Source: Bradyrhizobium sp. PSBB068
Lineage (GTDB): Bacteria; Pseudomonadota; Alphaproteobacteria; Rhizobiales; Xanthobacteraceae
Length of the DNA stretch: 64,000 nt
NCBI GenBank assembly: GCA_016839165.1
Contig: CP069300.1
Span: 2,852,001 to 2,916,000, forward strand
Reading direction: 5' to 3'
Below are positions 9,240 through 19,500 of this stretch, piece by piece. Positions within the stretch are counted from its first letter, which is position 1, and every line of letters starts with the position of its first letter. The translations under genes and the position numbers were made by a program. The notes beneath the pieces are model-generated. The model worked only from the letters and a program-made list of their open reading frames with translations. It ran no database searches and was not told the origin of the DNA.

Positions 9240-9386
9240 ATGGTGCAGAACATCGTCGCCGGACTTGTCGTCGTCGCGTTGCTTGTGATCGGCTCGATCA
9301 GCTACGCGCAGGAACATCACGAGTGCTGGAGCGGGCATCTGCTCAAGAGCCTGAAGCCCTGCGGGTCGATGACCCCCGACGTCTAG
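9240..9386 (+). CDS. Small exported or membrane-anchored peptide, 48 residues
   Basis: A short frame not covered by usual length cut-offs. The ATG is followed by MVQNIVAGLVVVALLVIGSI, a hydrophobic helix, then SYAQEHHECW, which resembles a signal-peptidase I site (YAQ|E) but could also be a membrane anchor. The mature part would hold two cysteines about 18 residues apart. Codon use is GC-rich like its neighbours, and it ends GSMTPDV before a TAG. No family is recognised. It stands alone between two repeat blocks. Support is the signal-like N-terminus and codon use only. Confidence 0.5.
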   Translation: MVQNIVAGLVVVALLVIGSISYAQEHHECWSGHLLKSLKPCGSMTPDV

Positions 9387-9480
9387 CGCGTCAAGTGGTC
9401 GGCTCTGCTACCCCCGGCCGGGCTTGACCCGGCCATCCATCGCTGCTCAAAAGTCTCTAACCTTTTCATGCCGTTCGGGC

Positions 9481-9632
9481 GCACACCCTCTCCCCTTGTG
9501 GGAGAGAGTGGCGAAATCGAGCGGAGCGAGATGAAGCCGGGTGAGGGTCTCTCTCCGCGCGCTCATCCGTGGAGAGAACCCCTCATCCGGCGCGCTACGC
9601 GCGCCACCTTCTCCCACAAGGGGAGAAGGAAG
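9481..9632. repeat. REP-type palindromic element, CCTCTCCC family
   Basis: Contains CCCTCTCCCCTTGTGGGAGAG, GGGTGAGGG, CCCCTCATCCGGCGCGCTAC and TTCTCCCACAAGGGGAGAAGG, that is, the outer arms of a long imperfect inverted repeat with a GCGCGCTACGCGCGC internal hairpin. It is related to 3397-3520 and fills most of the gap before the SDR gene. Confidence 0.75.
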
Positions 9633-9643
9633 TCAGAGCAGGA

Positions 9644-10570
9644 ATGACAAGCATGGCAATCAGGTTTGACGGACGCGTCGCTATCGTCACCGGCGCGGGC
9701 AATGGTCTTGGGCGGGCGCATGCGCTGGGGCTCGCCAGCCGCGGCGCCAAGGTCGTGGTCAACGATTTCGGCGGCGCGCGCGACGGCACCGGCGGCTCAC
9801 TGTCGCCGGCCGAGACCGTGGTCGAGGAGATCCGGAAAGCGGGCGGCACCGCGATGGCCGACGGCGCCGACGTCTCGAACTTCGAGCAGGTCACCGCGAT
9901 GGTCGAGCGCGCCACCAAGGAGTGGGGCAGCGTCGATCTGCTCTGCGCCAATGCCGGCATCCTGCGCGACAAGTCGTTCACCAAGCTCGAGGTCGCCGAC
10001 TGGGACAAGGTGCTCGGCGTGCATCTCACCGGCACCTTCTACTGCTGCAAGGCGGTGTGGGCCGGCATGCGCGAGCGCAATTACGGCCGCATCGTGCTGA
10101 CGACCTCGTCGTCGGGCCTGTTCGGCAATTTCGGCCAGGCCAATTACGGCGCAGCGAAGGCCGGCATGGTCGGCCTGATGAACGTGCTCGCCGAAGAGGG
10201 CCGCAAGAACAACATCAAGGTCAACACCATCTCGCCGACCGCGGCGACCCGCATGACCGAGGAACTGCTGCCGCCGCAGGCGCTTCAGCTGATGAAGCCG
10301 GAGGCGATCACGCCGGCGGTGGAGTTCCTGCTTAGCGAAGATGCGCCGACCCGCACCATTATAGGCGCCGGCGCCGGCTCGTTCGCGGTGATCCGCGTGC
10401 TGGAGACCGAAGGCGTCAACCTGCCGCAGTCCGAATGGACGCCGGACGGTGTCGCCGCGCACTTCAAGGACATCAGCGACATGTCGACCGCGAAGGCGCT
10501 GCAGGGCGCGTTCGAGCAGACGCAGAAATACGTCGCCCAGGCCGCCGCGCGGGCCGGGATCAAGCTCTAA
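9644..10570 (+). CDS. SDR-family oxidoreductase, MFE2-like 3-hydroxyacyl-CoA dehydrogenase type
   Basis: A 308-residue short-chain dehydrogenase. The cofactor motif is TGAGNGLGRAHA near residue 17, the CANAGIL block near 100, the catalytic serine in TTSSSGLFGN, and the YxxxK pair in NYGAAKAGM. The extended loop between cofactor strands (NDFGGARDGTGGS) and the length of about 300 are like the dehydrogenase unit of peroxisomal multifunctional enzyme type 2, which acts on (R)-3-hydroxyacyl-CoA. The start at 9644 is used because the longer frame would be read from the REP element. Substrate is inferred from subfamily resemblance only. Confidence 0.85.
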   Translation: MTSMAIRFDGRVAIVTGAGNGLGRAHALGLASRGAKVVVNDFGGARDGTGGSLSPAETVVEEIRKAGGTAMADGADVSNFEQVTAMVERATKEWGSVDLLCANAGILRDKSFTKLEVADWDKVLGVHLTGTFYCCKAVWAGMRERNYGRIVLTTSSSGLFGNFGQANYGAAKAGMVGLMNVLAEEGRKNNIKVNTISPTAATRMTEELLPPQALQLMKPEAITPAVEFLLSEDAPTRTIIGAGAGSFAVIRVLETEGVNLPQSEWTPDGVAAHFKDISDMSTAKALQGAFEQTQKYVAQAAARAGIKL

Positions 10571-10572
10571 CC

Positions 10573-10668
10573 GTCATTCCGGGGCTCGCGAAGCGAGAGC
10601 CCGGAATCCGTACTCACGATCGTGGTTATGGATTCCGGGTCTGGTGCTTCGCACCATCCCGGAATGAC
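10573..10668. repeat. REP-type palindrome, GTCATTCCGGG family
   Basis: Outer arms GTCATTCCGGGGCTCGCGAA and GGTGCTTCGCACCATCCCGGAATGAC bracket GGAATCC...GGATTCC. Related copies are at 27598-27720 and 40721-40822. Confidence 0.8.
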
Positions 10669-10708
10669 CTCTTTTGTTGTGGCGCCGAGCCGGGTCTAAA
10701 CTCTCGCC

Positions 10709-11950
10709 ATGTCATCATCCTCCGCCCAACACGTCGCCATCATCGGAGCCGGCCCCGCCGGCCTGATGGCGGCGGAGGTGCTTGCGGCTGGCGGTGCAGA
10801 GGTCACCGTCTACGACGCGATGCCGTCGGCGGGGCGCAAGTTCCTGATGGCCGGGCGAGGCGGGCTCAATCTCACCCACTCCGAGCCGCTGCCGGATTTC
10901 CTTGCGCGCTATCGCGAGGCGATGCCGCACCTGAAGGCCGCGGTCGAGGCGTTTCCACCTGATAGCTTGCGCGCGTGGAGCGATGTTCTGGGGCAGCCGA
11001 CGTTCGTCGGCACCAGCGGCCGCGTCTTCCCGCAAGCATTCAAGGCTTCGCCCTTGCTGCGCGCCTGGCTGCGGCGGCTCGATGCCGCGGGCGTCGGATT
11101 CGCATTCCGGCATCGCTGGATCGGATGGGATGCGCAGGGCGCGCTGCTGTTCGAGACCCCCGACGGAGAGCGCGCGGTTAGGGCTGACGCGACCGTGCTG
11201 GCGCTCGGCGGCGCCAGCTGGCCGCGGCTCGGTTCGGATGGCGCCTGGGCTGATATCCTTGCGGCGAAGGGGATTGCCCTTGCCCCGATGCGACCGGCCA
11301 ATTCCGGCTTCACCGTCGCGTGGTCGAATATCTTCCGCGACCGGTTTGAGGGGCAGCCGCTCAAGGGCGTCGCCCTCACGATCGGTTCGCACACCGCGCG
11401 CGGCGAGGCAGTCGTCACCCGCACGGGCATCGAAGGCGGCGCTATCTACGCGCTGTCGGCGGACTTGCGCGAGGCGGTGCTGGGTATCGGGCAGGCAACG
11501 CTGACGATCGCGCTGCGACCGGACCTCGACGCCGCGGCGCTGACCACCCGCCTGTCCGGGACCCGCGGCAAGCAGTCGCTCGCGAATTTCCTGCGCAAGG
11601 CGGCGCAACTCTCTCCTGTCGGCATCGGGCTGATGCAGGAGGCGGCGATTGCATCCGGCCGGCCATTGCCATCGTTCTCGCCGGCAGAGCTCGCGCGGCT
11701 GATCAACGCGGTTCCGGTTCAGCTCACGGGCGTCGCGCCGATCGCGCGCGCGATCTCGAGCGCCGGCGGTATCAGGTTCGACGAGCTCGACGCGCATTTC
11801 ATGCTGCGCCAGCTGCCCGGCGTTTTTGCCGCCGGCGAGATGCTCGACTGGGAGGCACCGACCGGCGGTTATCTGTTGCAGGCGTCGTTCGCGACGGGGA
11901 TGGCGGCAGGGAAGGGCGCGTTGAATTGGTTGAACACGACGAAATCGTAG
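10709..11950 (+). CDS. FAD-dependent flavoprotein of the HI0933/BaiN type (TIGR03862-like)
   Basis: A 413-residue flavoprotein. The N-terminal dinucleotide-binding motif AIIGAGPAGLMAAEVLA is at residues 10-26. The family-specific GRKFLMAGRGGLNLTHSE block (near residue 49) places it in the HI0933-like/TIGR03862 group. The C-terminal block AGEMLDWEAPTGGYLLQASFATG closes the FAD site. The reaction catalysed in most bacteria is unknown. It is a stand-alone gene between two repeat elements. Confidence 0.85.
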   Translation: MSSSSAQHVAIIGAGPAGLMAAEVLAAGGAEVTVYDAMPSAGRKFLMAGRGGLNLTHSEPLPDFLARYREAMPHLKAAVEAFPPDSLRAWSDVLGQPTFVGTSGRVFPQAFKASPLLRAWLRRLDAAGVGFAFRHRWIGWDAQGALLFETPDGERAVRADATVLALGGASWPRLGSDGAWADILAAKGIALAPMRPANSGFTVAWSNIFRDRFEGQPLKGVALTIGSHTARGEAVVTRTGIEGGAIYALSADLREAVLGIGQATLTIALRPDLDAAALTTRLSGTRGKQSLANFLRKAAQLSPVGIGLMQEAAIASGRPLPSFSPAELARLINAVPVQLTGVAPIARAISSAGGIRFDELDAHFMLRQLPGVFAAGEMLDWEAPTGGYLLQASFATGMAAGKGALNWLNTTKS

Positions 11951-12029
11951 GATGGGTAGAGCGAAGCGAAACCCATCAACTTCTCTCCGAATGGAGGGAT
12001 GATGGGTTTCGCTGCGCTCTACCCATCCC
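11948..12029. repeat. REP-type palindrome, TAGGATGGGTAGAGCG family
   Basis: Near-perfect inverted repeat: GGATGGGTAGAGCGAAGCGA at the left and GATGGGTTTCGCTGCGCTCT...ACCCATCC at the right. It begins at the flavoprotein stop codon and ends next to the stop of the convergent MFS gene. A second copy lies at 15353-15436. Confidence 0.85.
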
Positions 12030-12037
12030 GCGCCTGC

Positions 12038-13255
12038 TCACTCCGAACCTGTCTTCGTCGCGATGTCGGTGATGAACCCGAGCATACCGAACGTTGCCGC
12101 GACCGCGCAGACCGCCGTCCATCCACCAAAACTCCATGCCGCAGATGCCGTTGCCGCGCCGACCGCACCGCCGATGAAGAACAGCGCCACGAACAGGCCG
12201 TTGATCCGGCCGCGCGCCTCGGGCTGCAGCAGATTGACGGCGCGGCGGCCGAGCGTCTGATCGGTGGTGATGCCGAAATCGAGCAGCACGGCGCCGACAC
12301 CAAGCAGGGAGAGGGCAGCGACCCGCGACTCGATCATGCCGGCCCAGGCGCAGAGCGCGAGTGCACCGGCGATGAGAAGGTGCGAGACAATCAGCAGCGG
12401 CCGCGCGAAGCCCCTGTCCCCCCAGCGCCCGGCGATCGGGGTCGCTGCCGCCCCCGCGACGCCGATCAGCGCGAACAGCGCTATTCCCCTGGCATCGAGC
12501 TTGAACGGCGCATCCGGCAGGCGCAGCGCCACCGCGGCCCAGAACGCGGTGAAGGATGCCATCACCAGCGCCGCGGTCCATGATCGGACGCGCAGCACCG
12601 GCTCGTCGCGCAGCAATTTGGGAAATGAGCGCAGGAGCGCTCCGTAGCTGACTTTTGCCGCCGGCTGCAAGGTCGGCAGATAGCGCGCCAACGCGCCGGC
12701 GAGCACCGTCATCAGCACGGCCGAGGTGACATAATAGCCGCGCCAGTTCCAACTGTCCGCGATCAGGCTCGCCGCCGGCCGTGACAGCAGGATGCCGATC
12801 ATCAAGCCGCTCATCACGTCGCCGATCGCTTGTCCGCGGCGCTCCGGCGGCACCATCGACGCCACCAGCGGCACCACCATCTGGATCGCTGCGCAGGACG
12901 CACCGAGGATGAAGGTGGCAGCGAGCAGGATCACCGGCGTCGGGGCCATCGCGGTGCCGATCGCGGCGACGATGGCGCAGGCCAGCGTGCGCAGGATCAG
13001 CCGTCTGTTCTCGACCAGGTCGACCAGCGGCACCAGCAGCAACAGCCCGAGCGCGTAGCCGAGCAGGGTCAACGTCGAGATCAGGCCCGCCTGCAGCTCG
13101 GTCATGCCGAGCGAGCGGCCGATCAGGCCGACCAGGATCTGCGGGGCAAACAAATTGGTGACGACGGTGCCGGTGGTGATGGCGCCGATCCAGATCAGGG
13201 GACGCACCGAGGTGGCGCGCGCCGTGGAGAGTTTGGTGGCTTCGGAAATGGTCAT
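12038..13255 (-). CDS. MFS transporter, DHA1-type drug or sugar exporter
   Basis: A 405-residue integral membrane protein with about 12 predicted hydrophobic segments. The start is placed at MTISEATKLS (13255); the longer frame upstream is antisense to the LysR gene and is not coding. Typical MFS loop signatures are present after the second helix (VPLVDLVENRRLILRT) and the motif PPERRGQAIGDVMSG near residue 125 in the 12-TM exporter style. It is divergent from a LysR regulator at 13349 across a 93-bp AT-rich gap, the usual arrangement for a regulator controlling an exporter. The substrate is unknown. It resembles the MFS protein at 32482-33732. Confidence 0.88.
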   Translation of the reverse strand: MTISEATKLSTARATSVRPLIWIGAITTGTVVTNLFAPQILVGLIGRSLGMTELQAGLISTLTLLGYALGLLLLVPLVDLVENRRLILRTLACAIVAAIGTAMAPTPVILLAATFILGASCAAIQMVVPLVASMVPPERRGQAIGDVMSGLMIGILLSRPAASLIADSWNWRGYYVTSAVLMTVLAGALARYLPTLQPAAKVSYGALLRSFPKLLRDEPVLRVRSWTAALVMASFTAFWAAVALRLPDAPFKLDARGIALFALIGVAGAAATPIAGRWGDRGFARPLLIVSHLLIAGALALCAWAGMIESRVAALSLLGVGAVLLDFGITTDQTLGRRAVNLLQPEARGRINGLFVALFFIGGAVGAATASAAWSFGGWTAVCAVAATFGMLGFITDIATKTGSE

Positions 13256-13348
13256 GGGACCTCGCGGGGAAGTGGCGAGGCCCCCTTTAGGGGATCGGGA
13301 TAATATGCTACAATTCAAATAAGATAATGAAGAATATGCGAGATTGTT

Positions 13349-14251
13349 ATGAACACCCATGACCTCGTGGCGTTCGTCGCCGTGGTGGAGACCGGATCGA
13401 TCGTCGCGGCGTCCGCGCGGCTGAACCTGACCCAACCCGGCGTGACACGGCGGATCCAGAATCTGGAGGAGATGCTGGGCGCGCAGCTGCTCGACCGGCT
13501 GTCGAAGCCGCTGAAGCCGACGGCTGCGGGCATCGAGGCCTATGAACAGGGTCGCCGTCTGCTGCGCATGCTCGACGACCTCAAATCGGGCGTCGCCAGT
13601 GACGGCGTGGTGCGCGGCGAGTTCAGGCTCGGCCTGACGCCGTATTTGTCGGAGGCGGGGTTGGCGGGTCCGCTCGATGCGGTGCGCGCGGAGTTTCCCG
13701 CCCTCGCAGTGCGCGTCGTTGCGGGCCTCTCGCCGCACCAGGTCGACGCGGTCTCACGCAACGAGCTGGACGCGGCGGCGATCTGCATTCCGGACGGTGC
13801 CGTGCCGCCGGCGGACCTGGCCGCCGACGATCTCGGCGCGCAGCCGGTCATCTTCGTCGTCGCACGCGACATCAAGCTGCCGAAATCCGCCGACCTCGAA
13901 TGGCTGTCGCGCATGGGATGGGTGATGAACCAGGACGGTTGCGGCTTCCGCCAAACGTTGAAGCGCCAGTTCGAAGCCGCGCATCTGCCGTTCAACGTCG
14001 CGGTCGAGGCGCTCGATAGTGAGCTGCGGCTGTCGCTGGTCGCGCGCGGGCTCGGCATCGGCGTCGTGACGCCGGTCGCGCTGAAGCGGAGCGCGCTCCG
14101 TAGCCGGCTTAAGGTGGTCAGGATCGAAGGGTTCGATGCCGCGGTGCGCGCCTGGATCGTGCACCGCCCGCCCGCCGGCCGCCTGACGCGGCCGATCGAG
14201 GTGTTTCGCGATGCGCTGGATCGGGAGTTGCAGGCGCTGATCCGCGCCTAG
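13349..14251 (+). CDS. LysR-family transcriptional regulator
   Basis: A 300-residue LysR regulator. The HTH lies at residues 3-62 (DLVAFVAVVETGSIVAASAR, then LTQPGVTRRIQNLEEMLGA). The effector domain follows with GEFRLGLTPYLSEAGL. Length is standard. It is divergent from the MFS exporter and likely controls it, binding in the AT-rich gap 13256-13348. Its TAG stop shares the palindrome CTAG with the stop codon of the convergent PLP enzyme. Confidence 0.9.
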   Translation: MNTHDLVAFVAVVETGSIVAASARLNLTQPGVTRRIQNLEEMLGAQLLDRLSKPLKPTAAGIEAYEQGRRLLRMLDDLKSGVASDGVVRGEFRLGLTPYLSEAGLAGPLDAVRAEFPALAVRVVAGLSPHQVDAVSRNELDAAAICIPDGAVPPADLAADDLGAQPVIFVVARDIKLPKSADLEWLSRMGWVMNQDGCGFRQTLKRQFEAAHLPFNVAVEALDSELRLSLVARGLGIGVVTPVALKRSALRSRLKVVRIEGFDAAVRAWIVHRPPAGRLTRPIEVFRDALDRELQALIRA

Positions 14252-15327
14252 CGCAGCTTGCCCCTTGCCGTCACCGGCAACGCGCCGATGATTTCGTCGC
14301 CGCGCACCATCACGACCTCGTCCATCATGTTGACGACGACGCAGACATGATTGGGCACGACCCGCACGACGTCGCCGACATTCGGCCGGGTGTTGCTGCG
14401 GGAGAGGTCGAGGAAGCCATGCTCCTCGGCGAAGCGCGCGATCTTGGCCTCGGGATGTTCGAGGATCAGGCCGTGGCCTTCGAGCCCACCGGTGTCCGAG
14501 GTCAGCGTCTTGGAGCCGGCATCGAGGATACCGCGCTCGGGGCCGGCGCGGCTGACCACGGTGGAATAGATATGCAGCGCGCAATCGTCCCAGGTCGCGA
14601 CGCCGGCCGCGACCTGCATGCGGTCGTTGTAGATGTAGGTGCCGAAGCGGTGCTCGGTGCCACCCTTCAGTTTGCCGAGATTGACGAGGTTCGGCGTGCC
14701 ACCGGTCGAGACGATGGCCGCATCGAGGCCGTGGGCGCGCACGCCGGCCAGCGCCTCGTCGTAGAATTTCTGCGCGTCGGCCCAGCCGGTCTCGGTCGGG
14801 TACAGCATGAAGCCCGCGAAGCTCAGGCCCGTGGAGGCCGCGATCTCGCGCGCCAGCGCGATCGCCTCGGCCGGGGTCTCGACGCCAGCGCGCTTGCGCC
14901 CGGTGTCGCATTCGACCACGACCGAGAGTGGGCGACCGGAGGCGGCGGCTGCCTTCGGCAGATCGCCGACCACGACGGAATTATCCGCGGCGACGGTGAC
15001 GTTGGCCTTGCCTTGCAGCGCACCGAGCCGCGCCATTTTCTCGTCGCCGAGCAGATTGTAGCTGATCAGGATGTCGTCGATGCCGCTATCGGCCATGATC
15101 TCGGCCTCGCCGAGCTTCTGGCAGGTGATGCCCTTGGCGCCAGCCTTGATCTGCAACTGCGCCAGCATCGGGTTCTTGTGCGTCTTGATGTGCGGCCGGT
15201 TGGCGATGCCGGCCTCGTCGCAGGCCTTCTGGATCCGCGCGATGTTGCGCTCGACCCGGTCCATGTCGATCACGGCGCAGGGCGTGCCGTATTCCCTGGC
15301 GATCTTGGCGGCGAGGGGCGTGGTCAT
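14248..15327 (-). CDS. D-threonine aldolase / D-TA family PLP enzyme
   Basis: A 359-residue fold-type III PLP enzyme with an alanine-racemase-like TIM barrel. The lysine expected to bind PLP is in RPHIKTHKN near residue 43, the barrel strands include VVECDTGRKRAG and STGGTPNL, and the C-terminal metal-site region includes NHVCVVVNMMDEV. Family members cleave D-threonine or D-3-hydroxyaspartate-like substrates; exact substrate unknown. ATG at 15327 is preferred over 15381, which would read repeat sequence. It is convergent with, and overlaps by four bases, the LysR gene. Confidence 0.85.
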   Translation of the reverse strand: MTTPLAAKIAREYGTPCAVIDMDRVERNIARIQKACDEAGIANRPHIKTHKNPMLAQLQIKAGAKGITCQKLGEAEIMADSGIDDILISYNLLGDEKMARLGALQGKANVTVAADNSVVVGDLPKAAAASGRPLSVVVECDTGRKRAGVETPAEAIALAREIAASTGLSFAGFMLYPTETGWADAQKFYDEALAGVRAHGLDAAIVSTGGTPNLVNLGKLKGGTEHRFGTYIYNDRMQVAAGVATWDDCALHIYSTVVSRAGPERGILDAGSKTLTSDTGGLEGHGLILEHPEAKIARFAEEHGFLDLSRSNTRPNVGDVVRVVPNHVCVVVNMMDEVVMVRGDEIIGALPVTARGKLR

Positions 15328-15352
15328 GGTCTGTCCTTTTTCTCCGGCCTCG

Positions 15353-15436
15353 TAGGATGGGTAGAGCGAAGCGAAACCCATCGTCTTTAATCCGCGCGGA
15401 AGCAGGATGGGTTTCGCTGCGCTCTACCCATCCTAC
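15353..15436. repeat. REP-type palindrome, TAGGATGGGTAGAGCG family
   Basis: A long inverted repeat: left arm TAGGATGGGTAGAGCGAAGC followed by GAAACCCATC, right arm GATGGGTTTCGCTGCGCTCT followed by ACCCATCCTA. It lies between two minus-strand genes and directly abuts the 3' end of the ABC-F gene. Confidence 0.88.
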
Positions 15437-15439
15437 ACT

Positions 15440-17257
<1,818 letters not shown>

Positions 17258-17261
17258 CGCG

Positions 17262-17762
17262 CTAACCCTGCTGGTTCGTCGTCGCCTGCTCGGCGCGGCG
17301 GCGCTGGATGCGGCGGATGGTCTGGTCGAGCGTCGACAGGAAGGTCGAGCGGTCGCGCGGGGAGTAGGATTTCGGCCCGCCGGTGATCTCGCCGGACGAG
17401 CGCAGATCGGTCATCAGATTGCGCACGGCGAGCGTCATGCCGATCGACTGTTCCGTAAACGGTTTTCCATTTGGCGCGATCACATCGGCGCCGGCCTTCA
17501 CGCAGCGGCTCGCCAGCGGAATGTCCGCGGTGATGACCACGTCGCCCTGATGCGCGCGTTCGGCGATCCAGTCGTCGGCCGCGTCCATGCCGGAACCGGC
17601 GGCGATGCGCTCGATCAGGGGATCCTGCGGCACGCGGATGAAATTGCCCGCGACCACGCTGACCGGCACGCCGAGCCGGATCGCGACGCGATAGATTTCG
17701 TCCTTCACCGGACAGGCGTCGGCGTCGACATAGATGCGGGTCAAGGCAGGGGTTTCAGTCAT
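17262..17762 (-). CDS. YaiI/YqxD family protein (DUF188), putative nuclease fold
   Basis: A 166-residue DUF188 protein. The N-terminal block IYVDADACPVKDEIYRVA, with its conserved aspartates and cysteine, and the central GDVVITADIPLASRCV segment are hallmarks. The fold is related to PIN/NYN nucleases, but the function is not established. ATG at 17762 gives family length; an in-frame ATG at 17801 would add 13 residues. It lies immediately upstream of the ABC-F gene. Confidence 0.85.
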   Translation of the reverse strand: MTETPALTRIYVDADACPVKDEIYRVAIRLGVPVSVVAGNFIRVPQDPLIERIAAGSGMDAADDWIAERAHQGDVVITADIPLASRCVKAGADVIAPNGKPFTEQSIGMTLAVRNLMTDLRSSGEITGGPKSYSPRDRSTFLSTLDQTIRRIQRRRAEQATTNQQG

Positions 17763-17896
17763 CGATTCCGGGTTCGCAGGCACGGCCTGCGTGTACTCCA
17801 TGATGCGGAAAATTGCGAGCAAAACGAGAGGCTTGTCACGCTGCCCGGTTCGACTACGATTGCCTCCGAAAAACAACCGAAATAAGGGGAAACCCG

Positions 17897-18700
17897 ATGT
17901 CTTCGACGACGCCTGTGCAGACCTACCGCGTCTCGGCCTACAACACCTCGAAACTGTCAGAGAACAAGATCCACGACGACGCGGTGGCGCGGAAATTCGG
18001 CTTTTCCGGTGGCCTGGTGCCCGGCGTCGATGTGATGGCCTACATGATGCATCTGCCGGTCGAGAAATGGGGCCGCGATTTCCTCGAACGCGGCCTGATC
18101 GAGGCGCGCTTCGTCAAACCGGTCTATGACGGCGAGATCGCCGAATTGACCGGCCGGGAGACCGGCAATGGGCTCACGATCGAGCTCTTCAGCCGCGGCG
18201 AGCTTTGCGCGACCGGCACCGCTTCGCTGCCGGCATCGGCGCCGTCATTTGTGCTCGACGACTATAAGCAGGTCGCAGCCGTTGCCGAGCGCAGGCCGGT
18301 CAGCGCGTCGTCCTACGAAGAGGGCAAATGGCTCGGCGTGATCCCGCGCGACTGGTCCGGCGATGCGGCGAAGGAGTATCTCGCCGACATCAGGGAGACC
18401 GACCCGATCTATCTGCGCGAAGGCCTCGGCCATCCCGGCCTGCTGCCACGGGTGATGAACAAGGTCTTGGTCGACAATGCGATCCTCGGACCTTGGATCC
18501 ATGTCGGCACCCGCATGCAGCTGTTGTCGGCGGGCAAGATCGGCGACGAGCTGACGGCGCGCGCCAAGGTCATCGGCAATTACGACAAGAAGGGCCACCG
18601 CTTCGTCGAGCTCGATGCCCTGGTGCTGGGCAGCGGCATCCCGCTCGCGCATTGCTGGCACATCGCGATCACCCAGCCGCGCGAACAGGCGGCGGCGTAG
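17897..18700 (+). CDS. MaoC-like hot-dog fold protein of unknown substrate
   Basis: A 267-residue protein whose N-terminal half shows the MaoC-type signature NKIHDDAVARKFGFSGGLVPG with the expected Asp/His pair, near residues 22-42. The C-terminal half is less typical and may be a second hot-dog unit. It is probably an acyl-CoA hydratase or thioesterase, but the reaction is not known. Start 17897 is supported by an AAGGGGAA sequence 6 bases upstream; the longer frame overlaps the divergent YaiI gene's leader. It is followed without a gap by the DsbA-like gene (TAGATG), so they are cotranscribed. Confidence 0.75.
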   Translation: MSSTTPVQTYRVSAYNTSKLSENKIHDDAVARKFGFSGGLVPGVDVMAYMMHLPVEKWGRDFLERGLIEARFVKPVYDGEIAELTGRETGNGLTIELFSRGELCATGTASLPASAPSFVLDDYKQVAAVAERRPVSASSYEEGKWLGVIPRDWSGDAAKEYLADIRETDPIYLREGLGHPGLLPRVMNKVLVDNAILGPWIHVGTRMQLLSAGKIGDELTARAKVIGNYDKKGHRFVELDALVLGSGIPLAHCWHIAITQPREQAAA

Positions 18701-19309
18701 ATGTCGGTCATCATCGACTATTATCTGTCGCTCAACTCGCCCTGGACATTCATGGGCAGCGCACCGTTTGCCGAGATCGCGCGGCGCCATAGCGCGACCG
18801 TCAACGCCAAGCCCTGCAAGTTCGGTCCGATCTTCGAGCAGACCGGTGGCTTGCCGCTGCCAAAGCGCTCACCGCAGCGGCAGGCCTACCGCCTGGTGGA
18901 GCTGAGGCGCTGGCGCGAGTTGCGGGGCATTCCGCTCAACATCGAGCCCAAGCATTTCCCGAGCGACGACCTTGCGGCGGCGCGTCTTGTGATTGCTGCC
19001 GCCCTGCAGGGCAAGGATGCCCACCGCCTCTCGCTGGAATTCGGCCGCGCCATCTGGGAGCGCGAGGAGGCGCTCTCCGACGCGGATGTCATGTCGGCCG
19101 CCGCGCAACGTGCCGGGCTGGACGCCGCGGCCCTGCGCGCAGGCGCTCCGCCGGATGCCGAGCTTGACCGGCTCTACGAGCAGAACACGCAGGATGCGCT
19201 GAAAGCCGGCGTCTTCGGCGCGCCGAGCTACGTGCTGCCGTCCGGCGAGATTTTCTGGGGGCAGGACCGGCTGGAGTTCCTGGAACGCGCACTGAAGGCG
19301 TTGGCTTGA
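18701..19309 (+). CDS. DsbA-like protein, 2-hydroxychromene-2-carboxylate isomerase family
   Basis: A 202-residue thioredoxin/GST-kappa-fold protein. The start MSVIIDYYLSLNSPWTFMG matches the HCCA-isomerase N-terminus, where a serine replaces the usual CxxC cysteines and helps bind glutathione. The C-terminal GVFGAPSYVLPSGEIFWGQD is the cis-proline region plus the terminal block of the family. Classical members isomerise hydroxychromene carboxylate in naphthalene degradation; here there is no such pathway nearby, so the true substrate is unknown. Confidence 0.85.
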   Translation: MSVIIDYYLSLNSPWTFMGSAPFAEIARRHSATVNAKPCKFGPIFEQTGGLPLPKRSPQRQAYRLVELRRWRELRGIPLNIEPKHFPSDDLAAARLVIAAALQGKDAHRLSLEFGRAIWEREEALSDADVMSAAAQRAGLDAAALRAGAPPDAELDRLYEQNTQDALKAGVFGAPSYVLPSGEIFWGQDRLEFLERALKALA

Positions 19310-19367
19310 TCGGACCCGAGCGGGCGACGAGGTAGGGTAGGGGCGAACCCCATCCACAGGTACAATT

Positions 19368-19474
19368 GTCATACCCCGCGCATGCGGGGTATCCAGTACG
19401 CCGCGGCTTCTCGGTTCTATCGCTGACGTCTCTGGAATACTGGATCACCCGCTTTAGCTTTCGCGGGTGATGAC
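19368..19474. repeat. REP-type palindrome, GTCATACCCCGCG family
   Basis: Outer arms GTCATACCCCGCGCATGCGG and CTTTCGCGGGTGATGAC, with ATCCAGTA/TACTGGAT inside. It occupies most of the convergent gap between the DsbA-like gene and the molybdenum hydroxylase gene. Confidence 0.75.
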
Positions 19475-19500
19475 AATGGTGGGTGAGGCGAAACGCCGCC

